Counted from the first letter of the stretch, positions 14,601-26,873 are shown. The stretch is 64,000 nucleotides of DNA from Coffea arabica (GCF_036785885.1 NC_092312.1:25996001-26060000); one strand, 5' to 3'. Program-made: numbers and translations. The notes: generated by a model not told the origin, from the sequence alone.

Positions 14601-15769
14601 TGCCTCCTGTAGGTCATTTGCCCGATTTAATGGTATGGAGACCATCTTTATCGGGGCAATTTAACCTAAGTTCGGCGTTCCACCTTGTGAGGAGGCATGT
14701 TAATCGCTCATTTATGTCTAGACGAATATGGCATCCGTTGGTGCCTTTGAAGGTTTCTTTCTTCTTGTTACGCCTACTTCGCGGGCGTTTACCGGTGGAC
14801 TGTTGCTTGATGAAGTTTGGGGTTCAAGGGCCTTCCAAGTGTGAGTGTTTCCCTTTGCCTTCTATCGAGACTATTGACCACGTCTTTGCTACGGGGGAGA
14901 TAGCGTCACGGGTATGGCATTTCTTTGGGGATCCTGTGGGAATATCTTGGGTTGGGTCATCCTTTCGTGGATGTATGGCGGCCTGGTGGTATGGGAGGAG
15001 AGGCAACCGACAGCTCGAGTTTGTGCATCAGATTCTCCCACTCCTGATTTGCTGGCAGTTATGGAAATGCAGAAACAGCATGCGATATGATGGGGCCTGT
15101 ATCGGGTGGACCAGGGTGTGCAACTTGGTTTTGTCCGATCTATTGGAGCTGTTCGGTCTGTTTCTTCCCTACCGGAGGCCTTTCCCCTCGGACTGGGTAC
15201 GTTTCTATGCAGAGATCTCAGGGTGGGCACCCCGGATTTCCTATACGCTGGTGCGGTGGTCTCGGCCTTCGGCGGGTGCTCTCAAACTCAATACGGACGG
15301 CTGCTCCAAGGGTAATCCTGGCGCTAGTGGAGGAGGAGGGATACTTCGGGATGGCGGTGGCAGTTTGATTCTGGCGTTCTCGTGTTATTTTGGCCATGCT
15401 ACGAGCCTTCAGGCCGAAGTTTGTGCGCTTCTTTTTGGGGTTCAATTGTGCATTCAACGCGGATTTGGCAGGATTGAGGTAGAGCTAGATTCACTTGTCC
15501 TAGTCCACATTCTCCTTGGAAAGGCTACATATCCTTGGAGTGTGTATCACGAGATTCAGCAGCTGCTGGGATTACGCGGCCATTTCTTAACAGTTCGACA
15601 TTGTCTCCGCCAGGCAAACCAGGTTGCTGATGCTTTATCAAATGTCGGCTGTGCTCAGGGGAGAGAGGAGGTTTACACTTCTTCAATAGCTTTACCTCGT
15701 GTAGCTAGAGGAACCATGCGCCTTGATAGAGGGGGGGTTCCTTCGGTTAGACGGATTATCCATAACTAG
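11642..15769 (+). pseudogene. LINE ORF2: endonuclease, reverse transcriptase, zf-RVT and RNase H, with one in-frame stop
   Basis: This polyprotein nicks target DNA and copies LINE RNA. An APE-type endonuclease starts at ATG 11642 (FWNIRGM, CETHVG, CGDFN, then SRFTWCNN). A single TGA at 12209-12211 interrupts the frame inside GRARI-KRLDRLL, where relatives have Trp. The same frame then stays open to 15769. RT hallmarks are FRPISLCN, NQSGFVRGR, LRQGDPLSP and the catalytic YADD at 13691-13702. A zinc-binding RVT region precedes a C-terminal RNase H with LNTDGCSKGNPG, VELDS and ANQVADALS. The frame overlaps ORF1 by 8 nt, consistent with translational coupling or reinitiation. Apart from the one stop I see no lesion. 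Confidence 0.93.
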
Positions 15770-15831
15770 GGCAGTCTGTAATGGTTTTTCCTCAAGTTGA
15801 TCAATAAAGTTTTAGAGTTTTGAAAAAAAAA

Positions 15832-15846
15832 AACTAGATATTCCCT
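15832..15846 (+). repeat. Right target-site duplication of the LINE
   Basis: Exact copy of 9826-9840. Its first A bases merge with the poly-A tail, so the boundary may shift by one or two bases. Confidence 0.92.
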
Positions 15847-16164
15847 CATTAAGTATAAGAATAATTAAAGAAAGAGTATGGCTTTTTATTGACTAGATCA
15901 ATCACTTACTTGTAAAATTAAGCAAAGAGGAGAAATCTTATTAAACATGTAAAATTATAGGCATAATTTTTCTTACTTAACCGGATATACTTTCTAAAAT
16001 ATAAAAATCCTAATTGCATAATAACCAATTCCAAGTTAACTGAGGATTAAATCTTCCCAAAATACATATAACATTTCAACAAATGGAAGAATTAGACACT
16101 TCAGGTTGGAACAATTTGGCCCATAAAAATGCAAATATTTGAGATATTTTGGCTATAATGAAAT

Positions 16165-16251
16165 ATTGGAAAAATTTTAGAAAAATTTTGACAGAGTTTT
16201 CCCTTATAAATGGACAAAACTCCCTGTCAACATTCCCAATTTCAAGAAAAT
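16165..16251. repeat. Hairpin-containing repeat flanking the env-position ORF, copy 1
   Basis: It has GACAGAGTTTTCCC and, about 13 bases on, AAACTCCCTGTC, which can pair with a small bulge. A diverged copy with compensating changes (GGCAGAGTCTCCCC / GAAACTCCCTGCC) lies at about 18037-18122, on the other side of the ORF. Confidence 0.55.
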
Positions 16252-16363
16252 TATCCACATATCAATATTTTCAAATATAATTCCAACATTTCTAAACCAC
16301 AATGAACTGAAAACATGCACTTCAAGACACAATCAAGACATAAGGTAATCAAAACACAAAATA

Positions 16364-16378
16364 CCCTCCCCCACACTT
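16364..16378 (-). other. Polypurine tract of the gypsy element (minus strand)
   Basis: The minus strand reads AAGTGTGGGGGAGGG, preceded by GAGGACATTGAGAATT. This combination is characteristic of the end of Athila/Tat internal regions and marks the start site for plus-strand DNA synthesis. Confidence 0.6.
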
Positions 16379-16783
16379 AAATTCTCAATGTCCTCATTGG
16401 GAAAGAAGGGAAAAGAAACTAGTACTCCCCTATAAAGAAGTGGTGATGCAATTTGAAGCCATGAACATCACGAACATCCAAATTCTGTTCAAACTGAAAC
16501 AAGGGATATGGTGAAACATAAGTAGCACAAGATTAACCAAAAAAATGAAGACTTCGAGGTTTTAAACATAAGAAAAGCAAGAAAAACAAAAAACTTCAAA
16601 GCTGTTATGTTCACAACAAAAGAAACATCATCAAAGGGATCTTCACGACTGTGTAGAATCAGGATCAACGCACTCCGTAGCACCTTGTGGCCCATGGGAT
16701 GTGCCAATGTGACCCTCCTCAGTGGTAGGCATCGAAGAAGGCGAATGACGAATATGAAAATAATCCTCCAATGCTCGAAGATG

Positions 16784-18011
16784 TCAATCATGCCTCTCCA
16801 ATCTCTCTGTCAGTACACGCTCGTGTTGGTCAATACGCTTCATGACTCTGGTCTCCATGCAGCAGATGGTATTGAGAACTTCTTGGCACCAAGACCTAGA
16901 GGGAGGGGGTGGAGGTGGAATGGGAGGAAGTGGAGTCAGCTGTGCCTCCGTTTCTTGAGCTTTCGGTCGTGGTGTAGGATGAGGTGGAGGCTGAGTGGAG
17001 GTAGGAGCTTTACCAGTGTCGCGAACCAAAGAAGTGCCAAAGTCCGTTGAAATACCCAAGAACTTGAGTAACGAAACATTGACTTCATCGGCAGCCTAAG
17101 TGACAATGGCTCGCTCGGCTTCAAGAGAAATCTCGAGTTTCTCAAAAAGAAGGGACAGAAGACGAGGAAATCCAAAACAGGTTTCGCCGGCTCTCATGTG
17201 AGCTGTGGTACGCATATAGCTAATAATGATGCTGCCGAGAGGAATTCCTGTCAACTGCCGACCTATTCCATTCATCATCTTATCCAAAAAGTATAGGTCG
17301 CTATTTCATACTTCCCTTTTGCCACTCCTCTTAGGTACCACATTAAAAGCAAAGAAATAGAAAATAAGGTGATACCTAAACTCAAATGAATTGGCATAAA
17401 CGAGAAGCTTTTTCGAACTTCCTCGTTCACGGTATTGACCCTTAAGACGTGATACAGCTTCTCCCACTTGCCATGGATCACGTGCCTTAAACTCCATGGT
17501 CAATTTAACATCTTTTCTGTCGTCCTTGAGTTTGACAAATCGAGCGATTTTCTCCCGGGTGATGGCAACTGTGGCTCTGCTTGTCCTCCACATTAGCATA
17601 AAATTTCCGAAACAAGTTGGAGTAGTAATGCCGAGGCAACTTCAGAATATTGGCCCATCCGAGTCGACCAAATGCTGTGGAGACCTTATAATGATCATCT
17701 ACCTCTGGTGCCAAGTGTTTTTCAATAATGATCTCCTTGGCTAAGCCTGCCTCATACCACTGTTGATTTTCTAGCAAGGTGAATCGCGTGGTATCATAGT
17801 CCGGAGTTGACTCCTCATAGCTAGTAGATGCCCTCTTACGCCGTGAATGTGGCGGCGACTCAAGAGAAGAATATTCCTCCACTGGTGATTCCTCAGGTAT
17901 TGAAGAAGTGCGCTCTTCACTTGAAGAAGGCGAAGGCGTTCGAACAACAGCCCTTTGTGTGCGAATCATGGTTCCTATATGAAAAAGAAGATCAATGGAC
18001 ATTAGAAGCAA
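16784..18011 (-). pseudogene. Retroelement 'putative plant transposon protein' ORF (env position), frameshifted
   Basis: Several minus-strand frames join end to end. The first (18011-17505) has a Ser/Glu-rich start, then WYEAGLAKEIIIEKHL and a FRKFYANV block, a pattern seen in the plant transposon protein domain at the env position of Athila-like elements. It is followed by KLKDDRKDVKLTMEF near 17500, a KYEIATYTF block near 17300, a hydrophobic MNGIGRQLTGIPLGSIII block near 17250, and a Pro-rich tail with PPPPPPSRSW near 16890. Frame changes between these blocks show it is broken. No host function is suggested. The family assignment comes from pattern recall and has not been checked by a search. 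Confidence 0.55.
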
Positions 18012-18036
18012 TCTTTACCCCTTGAAAATACACTGT

Positions 18037-18122
18037 AAAAATGTTGGAAAGTAATTTGAGAAAATTTCGGCAGAGTCTCCCCTTGAAAAAGGAAGAAACT
18101 CCCTGCCAACCATCAACAAATT
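18037..18122. repeat. Hairpin-containing repeat flanking the env-position ORF, copy 2
   Basis: Diverged direct copy of 16165-16251 with the same arrangement of AAAATTT, (G/A)GCAGAGT, a short loop, and AAACTCCCTG(C/T)C. Confidence 0.55.
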
Positions 18123-19073
18123 CAGGACCATATCGTACTTAACCAATTCACAAACTAAATTGCACATGTATTAAGTCCATTTCAATCCAAAATCGTATCA
18201 CATGGCTTGAAAAATCCACTCACCACTCCATTTCTTGAAATTTTAAACACTAAGCAAGAAAAAGATAAAAACTAGAAATACAATAGATTTGCAAAGTTGT
18301 TGGGTACACATTCAAGCTTGGGAAATCACCTAAAAGTAACATTTCAATACTCATGCTAATATCATGCTCAAATTCAACCATTTAGCATTTTTACCCAAGG
18401 AATTCATACGAATTTATGCAAATAATCATATGTTGTCCTCTAATTGGTACAAAAGTAATCTCCATTTCTTAAAAACAAGTCAAACTGATCCAAAGAAGCA
18501 AAAAAATTTAGGTAAAAAGTACAATGTGCTTTAACCTAATAATTGAGAAAAATTATACAAAAGATGTCACCATATTCACGAATTCCTCAATACTAAGCAT
18601 AGAATTAGTTCCAATAACATGTAATAGCACAATGTAGCACAATTATACCACGAATTTTCAACATATATGTATTTCCCAAATATATAGAAAAATAGAAAAA
18701 ATTAATAAAAAGGAAATGTATAATTTCAAAGAAAGATGAAAATTCTTACTACAAATGTGTAGAGTGATGCTAATGGAGGGTAAGGATGCCAAAATGAGGA
18801 AGAAAACAACCCAAATTTTAACCGAAATTGAAGAATTTCAGTCGGCCCCAAAGTCTATTGAAGATGATTAAAATCCCTTTCGAATGATGTTTTGATGCAA
18901 ATTTGTTGAGGGTTAATGATCACAAGATGTAGGGAGATGTTTTTATGGTGAAAAATTGGAAGTTTGGTGGTTAAAATGGGAGATTGGATAAAGGAGGCTA
19001 GGGTTCGGTGAAGAAAAATAGGAAAAAGCTGGAAAAATGCAGAATCGAAGTCTCGGTTCTGCTATATTCGCAA

Positions 19074-19184
19074 ACCGATCCGAGTTCGGATCGGTTCCAA
19101 CAGCCCTCGAATCCGATGGGCTTGGATCCGGTTCTTCAGAAGAACAGACGAGCCCTCGGATCCAAGTGGATTCGAGCTCGGATT
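19074..19184. repeat. Cluster of CCGAGCTCGG-like palindromes, copy 2
   Basis: Contains CCGATCCGAGTTCGGATCGG, AGACGAGCCCTCGGATCC and ATTCGAGCTCGGATTT. It is related to 8851-8983 and lies between the integrase end and the env-position ORF. Confidence 0.6.
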
Positions 19185-19766
19185 TGTTCTTTTCTGCAAT
19201 AATTGCAGAAACTGCAATTTTTTCAATTTTCTTCCTTTTTCCAGCCAATTCCAAACTGCATCTTGGAAGAACTTTTTATCAATTCTAACCCTCCACACAA
19301 GTGTAATATACCCTAAACACTAAATCCAACCTCTCAAAACACATCAAACATATTTAAATTGCAAATCGATGGGTGAGGTTCTTTGATCATTTTGGCACTT
19401 TAACACTAAAATTGCACTTTTAGGCATGAAATGCACACCAAATGAGTCAATGAGCATATACAAACATGTTATCACCGGAACTCACTTGAATACAATGAAC
19501 ATGAAACATTGGATATATGAACTGAAAATTTAGACACTTAACACAGAATCCAATAGAAAAAACTCCCTTTTTACGATTATTGGTCAAGTGCACCTCCAAG
19601 ATAGACGTTCATCATCCGGTAGCCCCCCTACAGACCATTAAAATATTAAAATTCACTCCAACTCATACAAAACATATTAAAACACATTAAACTAAAGAAA
19701 TCGTTGGGTTGCCTCCTAACAAGCGCTTTTGTTTATTGTCGTTGGCTTGACTTAAAAGTTGGATTC

Positions 19767-19934
19767 TCAAATTGAAGAAGAGTCACCCAAGTGACATATA
19801 AGTCCCTTGGGAACGATTTCATCTGCTAAGTAGGATTTTAATTGTTGTCCATTGACCTTGAATCTTTCATTTCTGGAATTTGCCACTTCAACGGCTCCAT
19901 AAGAAAATACTTGAGTAATTTCAAATGGTCCCAA
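19767..19934 (-). pseudogene. Ty3/gypsy integrase C-terminal fragment
   Basis: The minus-strand frame reads GPFEITQVFSYGAVEV, then RFKVNGQQLKSYL, and ends at a stop at 19767-19769. This is the conserved GPF..V..V.pyGAVE..FKVNGqRLK ending of plant gypsy polyproteins. It is cut on its upstream side by the LTR at 19935, so the rest of pol is absent. Confidence 0.8.
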
Positions 19935-21350
19935 TGACAAGTTGTCAGCCTGTGCAATAATAAAAATCTGCTCAACTGAAATTAATTTTTATAAATAGTG
20001 GTAAGCAGGGTAGAATCCACAAAAATTAGGTGTAACTGTTTCTTTTCAAATTCAAGGTAACCAGGGGGTGTTTTTGTGCAGAAGATGACAAACAGAGAAA
20101 TTTAAATAAAATCTAAGAAACTACTAAAAATTAAATAACAATTTACTAAAATCAAATGAATGATAACTAAGAATCTAATCAAGAAATAACTTCAGCAATG
20201 GTTCACTTAATTGATCATCGATGCAGAGCCAATTCCAATTATTTACTAATAAATAGGTTATAACTGCCAAACAAGCGATGACAGTCAACCCCTCCTTACT
20301 GTGTCGGTGATTAAGGTACGCTCGTTAACCACTACTCTAATTGACAAATAATCTTAGGTACGCTCGTAAGATTTAATTCCCCAATTGCCTTACATATTAG
20401 AGGAGTCCGATTCTAACTAAATAACACACTACCAGGGTTATTTCAGATTAGCCCGCATATCCCCCTGACACGAATCTAATCGTACCAGTTGTCACTATTT
20501 CAAGACAATTAAACAATTACAGATTTAATGCCCTAATTGACAATAGATTATCAAGTTAACTAACTATCCGGATCCAAGACAATCAATTAATTAAATAATC
20601 ATGAACATTGCAATCAAGGGATATGCGAATACCAATAAATAAAAGAAAAAAATAAAATTAAATCGATCTCACAAGTTTTAGGCGAACCAAAGTCTCTGTT
20701 GTTTCTTGACTAGAGTGAAAAAATTAATTCATATTTGATGAACAAAACCCACAGGAAATTGAGACAAGAGCTGCGGCCATCAGTTGGTAAATAGGCAAAT
20801 TCAATTCGATCAAAGGAATAAAGAAAAACGAAGTTGCAGAGGATAATTTAATGTCCTCACTTGTCTGCTCATACGAAGGAAGAAAAAGTAACTACTAAAA
20901 GCTAAAAAGGAAGAAAGCTAAACTTCCCCCCCCCCTCAATTCCTTCTCCTCACATCCGTGGAGAATTCCCCCCAAAAGGTTAAGAAGGAAAAGTCAAAGT
21001 GAAGCTAAGCTAAAGGAGACCAAATCCTCTACTCCTCATTCTAGTTCCTATCTAGTAGTCCTCCTGCTGTGCGGCAGTTCCCCAGGGAAAAAAACGCCCA
21101 CGTCTTCGGGTTTTCCGTTGCCAAAAGGAAGGGCCAAAGATTTCTTTTCTTTTCCAAAATTGTCCCTGGGATAAGCTCTGTGCCTTCGACTCCTTTTCTG
21201 TCAAATTGGCACTTGTTATCATATTTTCGTTCTACTCCCTGAAATATATGCCAAATACTAAAAATGAGTGGAATTTAACAATTAATCCACATCGGGTCAG
21301 GTAATATGGGAAATTAATAATAAAATAAATGATAAAATCGCACCCTATCA
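19935..21350 (-). repeat. Left LTR (3' LTR) of the short-internal element
   Basis: About 1,416 bp, aligning throughout with the right LTR. Shared landmarks include GTGTCGGTGATTAAGGTAC, CCAGTTGTCACTATTT and the CACCCTATCA end. Its region around 20797-20803 is the empty site for the PIF insertion seen in the other LTR. Confidence 0.82.
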
Positions 21351-22406
21351 ATTCCCCCCACACCTAAACCATGCTTGTCCTCAAGCATAAGCAGCAAACA
21401 AATACCAAATTTTGACAATGGTCATTGCTCCATCCACTATATTGCCAAGATACCAAGAAAAACCATATATCAAGCATTAGTAGTTATAATCCGAGAAACA
21501 TCACTTCGGTTAGTTTCTAAACCACAAACTCTTTCAATTCCAAGTTACTAATCTAAGAAGAAGGAATGGCGCACAACATTTATTAGCAAATGGTTCAAAT
21601 ATTAACCAAAATTTTCATATTAAGTCCATAAATCGGCAAGTTGACCTCTAACACACACTAACACAACCTACACTTTTTTCACGTTTTCTATTATTTATTC
21701 TTTTCCTTTTTGTTTTTCTTTCTCTTTTTTTTTTAAAATAACACGAAAGACTTAGTCTCTAGCCATTGGAGCCTTTTGACGCGAACTCCGATATTTTTTC
21801 AAATGAAGGAGTCCGGTTACTCAACTCCTATCGCTATATGACCACGTACTCATAGAAATTACTACTTTTTGATGCGAGAATCGACACTTTTGGTGAAGAT
21901 CCCCTATTACTCAGTAGTAATAACTAGAGGAGTACAGTCACTCTTATTAACAACCAAATAACACAAAAATTCAATATAACACAAAAATCAAAAGAAAATT
22001 TGCATCAACTAGTCTTATTTTCAAACATGGAGAACTAAGGTTAATAATCGGACCAATTTACATGAAAATGTCAAAAATCATTCCCTATACCTAGAAAAGT
22101 TAACCAAAGAATCAAAAGAGTCAAACAATCACCGATATTCACCAAAGAGATGTGTTTGGATTCAACCACATTAACTAGATATACTTTTATTATTAAAACT
22201 TGGCAATAGTAGAATTAGAGGCAATAATCTAACATCAAACTTTGGCAGTCATAGGAGGGCTAGACAGATAAATGACAAAAAGTAAACGAAAATTAGACAA
22301 ATAACAAACTAAAAATAGAAGAAAACTAAAAACTAGAAAAACTAGCACACAGCTGATCCAATCCTGGCACGCCCGATGGGACCTGAACCCACAGGGCGCC
22401 AAAAAT
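21351..22406 (-). other. Internal region of the short-internal LTR element
   Basis: Non-coding. It begins with the polypurine complement CCCCCCACACCTAAACC and has the TTTTGATGCGAGAATCGACAC..CTATTACTC motif shared with 9590-9780. It ends at the primer-binding-like GGCGCCA. No gag or pol frame. Confidence 0.7.
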
Positions 22407-25400
22407 TGACAGGGTGTCAACCTGTGTAATAATAAAAACCTGTTCAACTAAAGTTAATTTTTGTAAATAGTGGTAAGTAAGGTCGAATCCACGTGACTGG
22501 GAGTAACTGTTTCTTTTCAAATCTACAGTAACAAAGGGGTGTTTTTGTGCAAAAGATGACAATCAAAAAAATTCAAATAAAATCTAAGAAACTATTAAAA
22601 ACTAAATAACAACTCACTAAAATTAAATGAATGATAACTAAGGCTCTAGCAAAGAAATAACTTCAGCAATGGTGCACTTGATTGATCAACGAAGCAAAGG
22701 CAATTCCAATTATTTATCAATAAATAGGTTATAACTACCAAACAAACGACGGCAGTCAACCCCTCCTTACTGTGTCGGTGATTAAGGTACACTCATTAAT
22801 CACTGATCTAATTAGGAAATAATCCTAGGTACACCCGTAAGATTTAATTTTCCAATTGCCTTACGTATTTGAGGAGCCCTATTCTAACCAAATAACACAC
22901 TACTAGGGTTATTTTAGGTTAACCCGCGTCTTTCCCTGACACAATCCAATCATGCCAGTTGTCACTATTTTAGAGCAATTAAACAATTACGAATTTAATG
23001 CCCTAATTGACAATAGATTACCCAATCAACAAATTATCCAGATCCAAGACAATCAATTAATTGGACAATTATAATCACTGTAATCAGAGAATATGCGAAT
23101 ACTAATAAATAAAATGAAAAGATAAAATTAAATTGATTTCACAATTTTTAGGTGAATCAAAGCCTCTGTTGTTCCTTGATTAAAGTGAAAAAATTAGTTC
23201 ATATTTGATGCGAAACACCCATACGAAATTGAACCGAGAGTAGCGAACTCAGGCCCTGATTGGAACCTTGGCTTTTAGTCAAATTTGTTTCCTACTAGTT
23301 TTTTAACAACTTTTGCTGCAGGAATCCCAAAAATCTTCCAAAAACTCACACGGCTCCCTTGTTACACGTAAAAAGGACGACGTCGTTTTTCACTTTCCTT
23401 TTCAGCACAAAACCCACACTTGCACTTCGGTAAAGCAGACTCTTCACCGTGCATTTTGAAATCACAGAAACCTTGCCCTATACAGTAAATTGCACCCCAA
23501 CTCAGCTGAGCAATTCGACGAAGTGTGGAGCCGATCGGAGCAATTGGACGCGGCGGCAAACAACTGGAGCTGGTGTTAACCCATTCATTGTTCTTTGTGT
23601 GGTCCAAGCTGAAGGTACCGACGGACTTGGAAGGAGCAACCAGCTGAGGAAAGTGCGACCTGCTGTGTCTGTCCCTCCACCACGCTCGGCCTCTAACATC
23701 ACGGCTGGAACGAAGAGTGTTTAAGGAAGACTGCTGTGCTTCCATTTAATTTAGGTTGATTTCCTAAATCCCGTAGCTTTGAATGGAGGTTGACTTGCGA
23801 TTGAATTTTTTTTTTTTTGCCCGTGAATTCCAGTCAACAGTGCATTTTATATTCATTGATTACCTCCTACAATATGGCGTACTAGTCTCTTGGATTAATT
23901 TGAATTTTGGTATTAAATATGCTAATTTCTTGAGAAGGGCTTCTTTGTTAGTTTGACAGCCGAGTTGATTGCCCTGTTTAGTATTGATTACTGCTGAGTT
24001 GATAGCTGAGTTAAATGAATTGTTCCACCACGCTCTGTTTTGGACATGCTAGTGGTATGAAAATTGCTCTCTGTTTTAAGAAAGGTTGCTGATTATTTCA
24101 CGTTTGATGAGTGCCATGGGTTGATTAATTAGGCTGTGTGTTAATTAATTCATTCAGGTTGCTCTGTAAGAATTAATTTGGCTGCTGAGTTCATTAAATT
24201 CTCTCTTAAATTTGGCTCTGTGTGTGAATTAATGTTGGAAGCTGAGTTTAGTAAATTTGCCTGCAGCTTTGATTAAATTTCGTGTTAAAGGTTTGCCTAC
24301 TAGAATCTTTGAACTGTAAGAAGCCAATTATTGATAAAATCTATAAAAAATCAAACTTTTAATTTCCTAATTCTAATCAAGTGGTCCAATTTACGTTCTT
24401 CTTGACCCTTTGGATACACCTTTTTCCTTATCCATATCAGTAAGAGTAGATTACTCAATACTGTATAAAAAAAAGAATAAAAATAAAATTGGTCATGGCT
24501 AGGATGTCTAAAATGGACCACTGCTTGTCTATTCTAAGGTTAATTAGGCCCAAACCAATCAATGCTGCTGATTTTATCCTCTATTTGTTGTCTTTTCACG
24601 TTTTATTTCCATCAAAGGTTACCCAATTGCTTGGGTGGGAAACTCCATGCTTGCACGAATGCACGTTTTATCCTCTGTTTGGGGAAGGCTCATTAAGTTG
24701 TAATCAACTTTTTGGTTGTTCCTGCGGCATTAAGAGCTGCTTCAATAGTTTTCCCCTGCTTTTGACTTCTTTAGCTTATATGAAGCTGAAAATTTTTAGA
24801 CCCCTTTGTCCTTGTTATATAGAGGAGCTCTAAACTTCTAGTGTTTGCTTTTTAACGTTTTGAATATGGAATTTCATCTCTCTCTTTAGCATATTTTTCT
24901 GTTATGTTATACATTTAGGTAATTAAGCTGTATTCCATAATTTGAGATATAGGCATGCATTCTTTTGTTAACAGATTTATGCCGCCGCGCACTAGATCCA
25001 TTTCTAGAGGTTTGTTTTTGGGGTAAATTTTTAGATTATTGCATGTCGGACTGTTAGTAACAGTAAGGGCTAATTTTCGCTTCATCTCACAGTTGGAAAA
25101 CTCATACTTGGCGATCCTGTTAGCACTACTTGGTCAGAGTGTGGAGAGAACAACTTACAGCTTTGCATCACCAATTACTTCAAGGTATAATTTAATTCGT
25201 CTCTTTTTGCAATTGTGGCAACTAATTTCACTGGTTAACTATTTCCTTTTAGTTGTTCATGGCATGGCTACCCTAGTTGTTCATGGCTATTATTACCACG
25301 ATTTTCACCTGTATTACTTCACTATGTATTGTATGTGCATTGGGGCTATAGATGGCTGTCAATTTCTGTTTAGTATCTTTAACGTCCAGTTGTCGCTAAT

Positions 25401-25432
25401 CTTATTTGTCTTACATAAAGTGTAAAAAACAA

Positions 25433-26520
25433 ATGGCTGGTAAGGTTGGTTCATCAAGGCAAGGTCGCGCCCAATTTCCAATGGAGCGAGAGCTTGAATT
25501 TGCGGAGTACTTGGTTAAAATGAAACGGAGTAATAGAATGAACAAGGGCAACTTAAAGAGCAAGGTCTTCCCAGCAATTGTTGATAAATTTGCCAAAAAT
25601 GGATGCCACTTTGATCCAAAGCAAATCAAGGCGAAGTATTATGCATTAAGGCATCTCACACAAGAATATAATCGCATGCGGTTGAGGGTGACTGGGGCCG
25701 GATGGGATCCCCTCCTCCAGACTGTAACCATGGACTAAAGCAAATGGGAAGCTATGATTAAGGTAGAAAAATTAATTTTTGTTATTCATCATAAGCTTAT
25801 GAAGTAAAAATTATTTTTTTAACATCTTCTAATGGCTGATTTTTGGTGTTAAATGTGTAGGAGAACCCATCTTTTGAGACATTTCACAACAAAGATTTCC
25901 GTGTCTTCTACCTGTTATCGGAGGTGTTTGATAAAATGGATGCCCAAGGTCGATATGCGAGAGACTCAAACCAGCCACCAATAGACATCAATGATGAGAT
26001 ATGGGCGCGGCAAAGTCAAGCATATCACAATATGGGTGGCCAGGGCCCGGAGCACGTGGACTTGACTAATGAAATGATCCCTCCTGCGCCTCCAACTGCC
26101 AAATCGGATGCCCAACATTCAAAAAACAAAGGCAAGGGGAAGAGGAAGATTCCGGAATCTTCATCCGCCGGGAATGGCGACCTCCCGCCTGGTCTAAGTC
26201 GCACCTCCTACAATAATGCCATATCTTGGATGGATGCAACGTTTGGTTCCGATCGGAGCACCTCCAATACCGTAGATGCCCCACCACCCCCACCTACTGC
26301 TACTCCAGCTCCTCCTCCTCCGATTTACGTGGATGATGACCCTTTCTCGATGACACATGCCAATGCAACCTTAAACAAAATAGAAGGCTTGCCGGAAAAA
26401 GTATTCATTACAGCAGCTGTGAAGTTGGCTGAATCCGCTGACCATCGGAAGATGTTTCTGAGTCAAATGAGTGATGCTAGGAAGCGATTATATGTACTGA
26501 GTATTGGGGGGGCGACCTAG
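25433..26520 (+). pseudogene. PIF/Harbinger ORF1, Myb/SANT-like DNA-binding protein
   Basis: This is the accessory DNA-binding protein of PIF/Harbinger elements, thought to act with the transposase. Exon 1 runs 25433-25762, beginning ATG GCT GGT after an in-frame run without ATG. It has a SANT-like helix region with LKSKVFPAIVDKF, then FDPKQIKAKYYALR and TGAGWDP. An in-frame TAA at about 25736-25738 breaks it just before KWEAMIK. Exon 2 runs 25861-26520 and begins ENPSFETFHNKDFR, the usual continuation. It has a Pro-rich linker (PPPPPTATPAPPPPIYVDDDP) and a helical C-terminus ending at the stop. Family by motif only. Confidence 0.75.
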
Positions 26521-26873
26521 ATGATTGAGACCTGCATGTGCCTATAGGTTCATCATCAGTTTGAAGGACATTAGTTTGCATGTTTTCATGTAAAATATTT
26601 GTATTTGTGATTTACAAAGGATGCTGGTTTTCCTTGTTGGAAAACGAACTTGCACTGGGGTTGTCTTATTGCCCTGTTTGGATCATTTTAAGACGATTTG
26701 ATAAACTTTCGACATTTCAAATATGCACTTTTCGAGACAGTTAATAATAAATAGGATTTCTATTTTAATATATGAGTTGCTCCAACTAGCTCACATATTA
26801 CTTGCATTGAGGCATTTGGGCCTTAACCTATACTTTATTTCTCATGCAGGTGTTTTGTCTCTAAAGAGGATAA

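Larger units (their letters stand above)
9841..15831 (+). mobile_element. Nearly complete L1-like LINE with RNase H, poly-A tail and 15-bp TSD
   Basis: The element is flanked by an exact 15-bp duplication, AACTAGATATTCCCT, at 9826-9840 and 15832-15846. It ends in an A-tract at 15823-15831 after an AATAAA at 15803-15808. It contains a 5' UTR (9841-10081), ORF1 with a zinc knuckle, and ORF2 with endonuclease, RT, a zinc-binding region and RNase H. This is the standard plant L1 layout produced by target-primed reverse transcription. The element is GC-rich against its AT-rich surroundings. It inserted into gypsy debris, so it is younger than that debris. Two visible lesions (one frameshift in ORF1 and one nonsense codon in ORF2) suggest it is inactive but recent. 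Confidence 0.95.
15847..19934 (-). mobile_element. Athila-like Ty3/gypsy 3' region, degenerate
   Basis: Read on the minus strand, the order is the pol C-terminus (19767-19934), a spacer with the palindrome cluster, a frameshifted env-position ORF (about 16784-18011), and then a purine-rich AAGTGTGGGGGAGGG at 16364-16378. That purine motif is typical just upstream of the 3' LTR of Athila/Tat-like elements. The 3' LTR would lie left of 16364, interrupted by the LINE. I could not define its ends. The right edge is cut by the LTR element at 19935. Confidence 0.6.

Noticed and set aside
22360..22401. A tRNA T-arm-like sequence on the minus strand next to the TGGCGCC site
   Set aside because: GTGGGTTCAGGTCCCAT can pair as a T-stem, but no D-arm, anticodon arm or acceptor is seen, and the position right after an LTR explains it as retroelement leader sequence.
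24489..25425. Frames of 114 and 128 codons left of the PIF ORF1
   Set aside because: They lie in non-coding transposon sequence, with compositions typical of translated AT-rich DNA and no domain.
25039..25425. Possible membrane protein (hydrophobic frame) before PIF ORF1
   Set aside because: The hydrophobicity comes from T-rich DNA. It is upstream of the ORF1 ATG and has no partner or motif.
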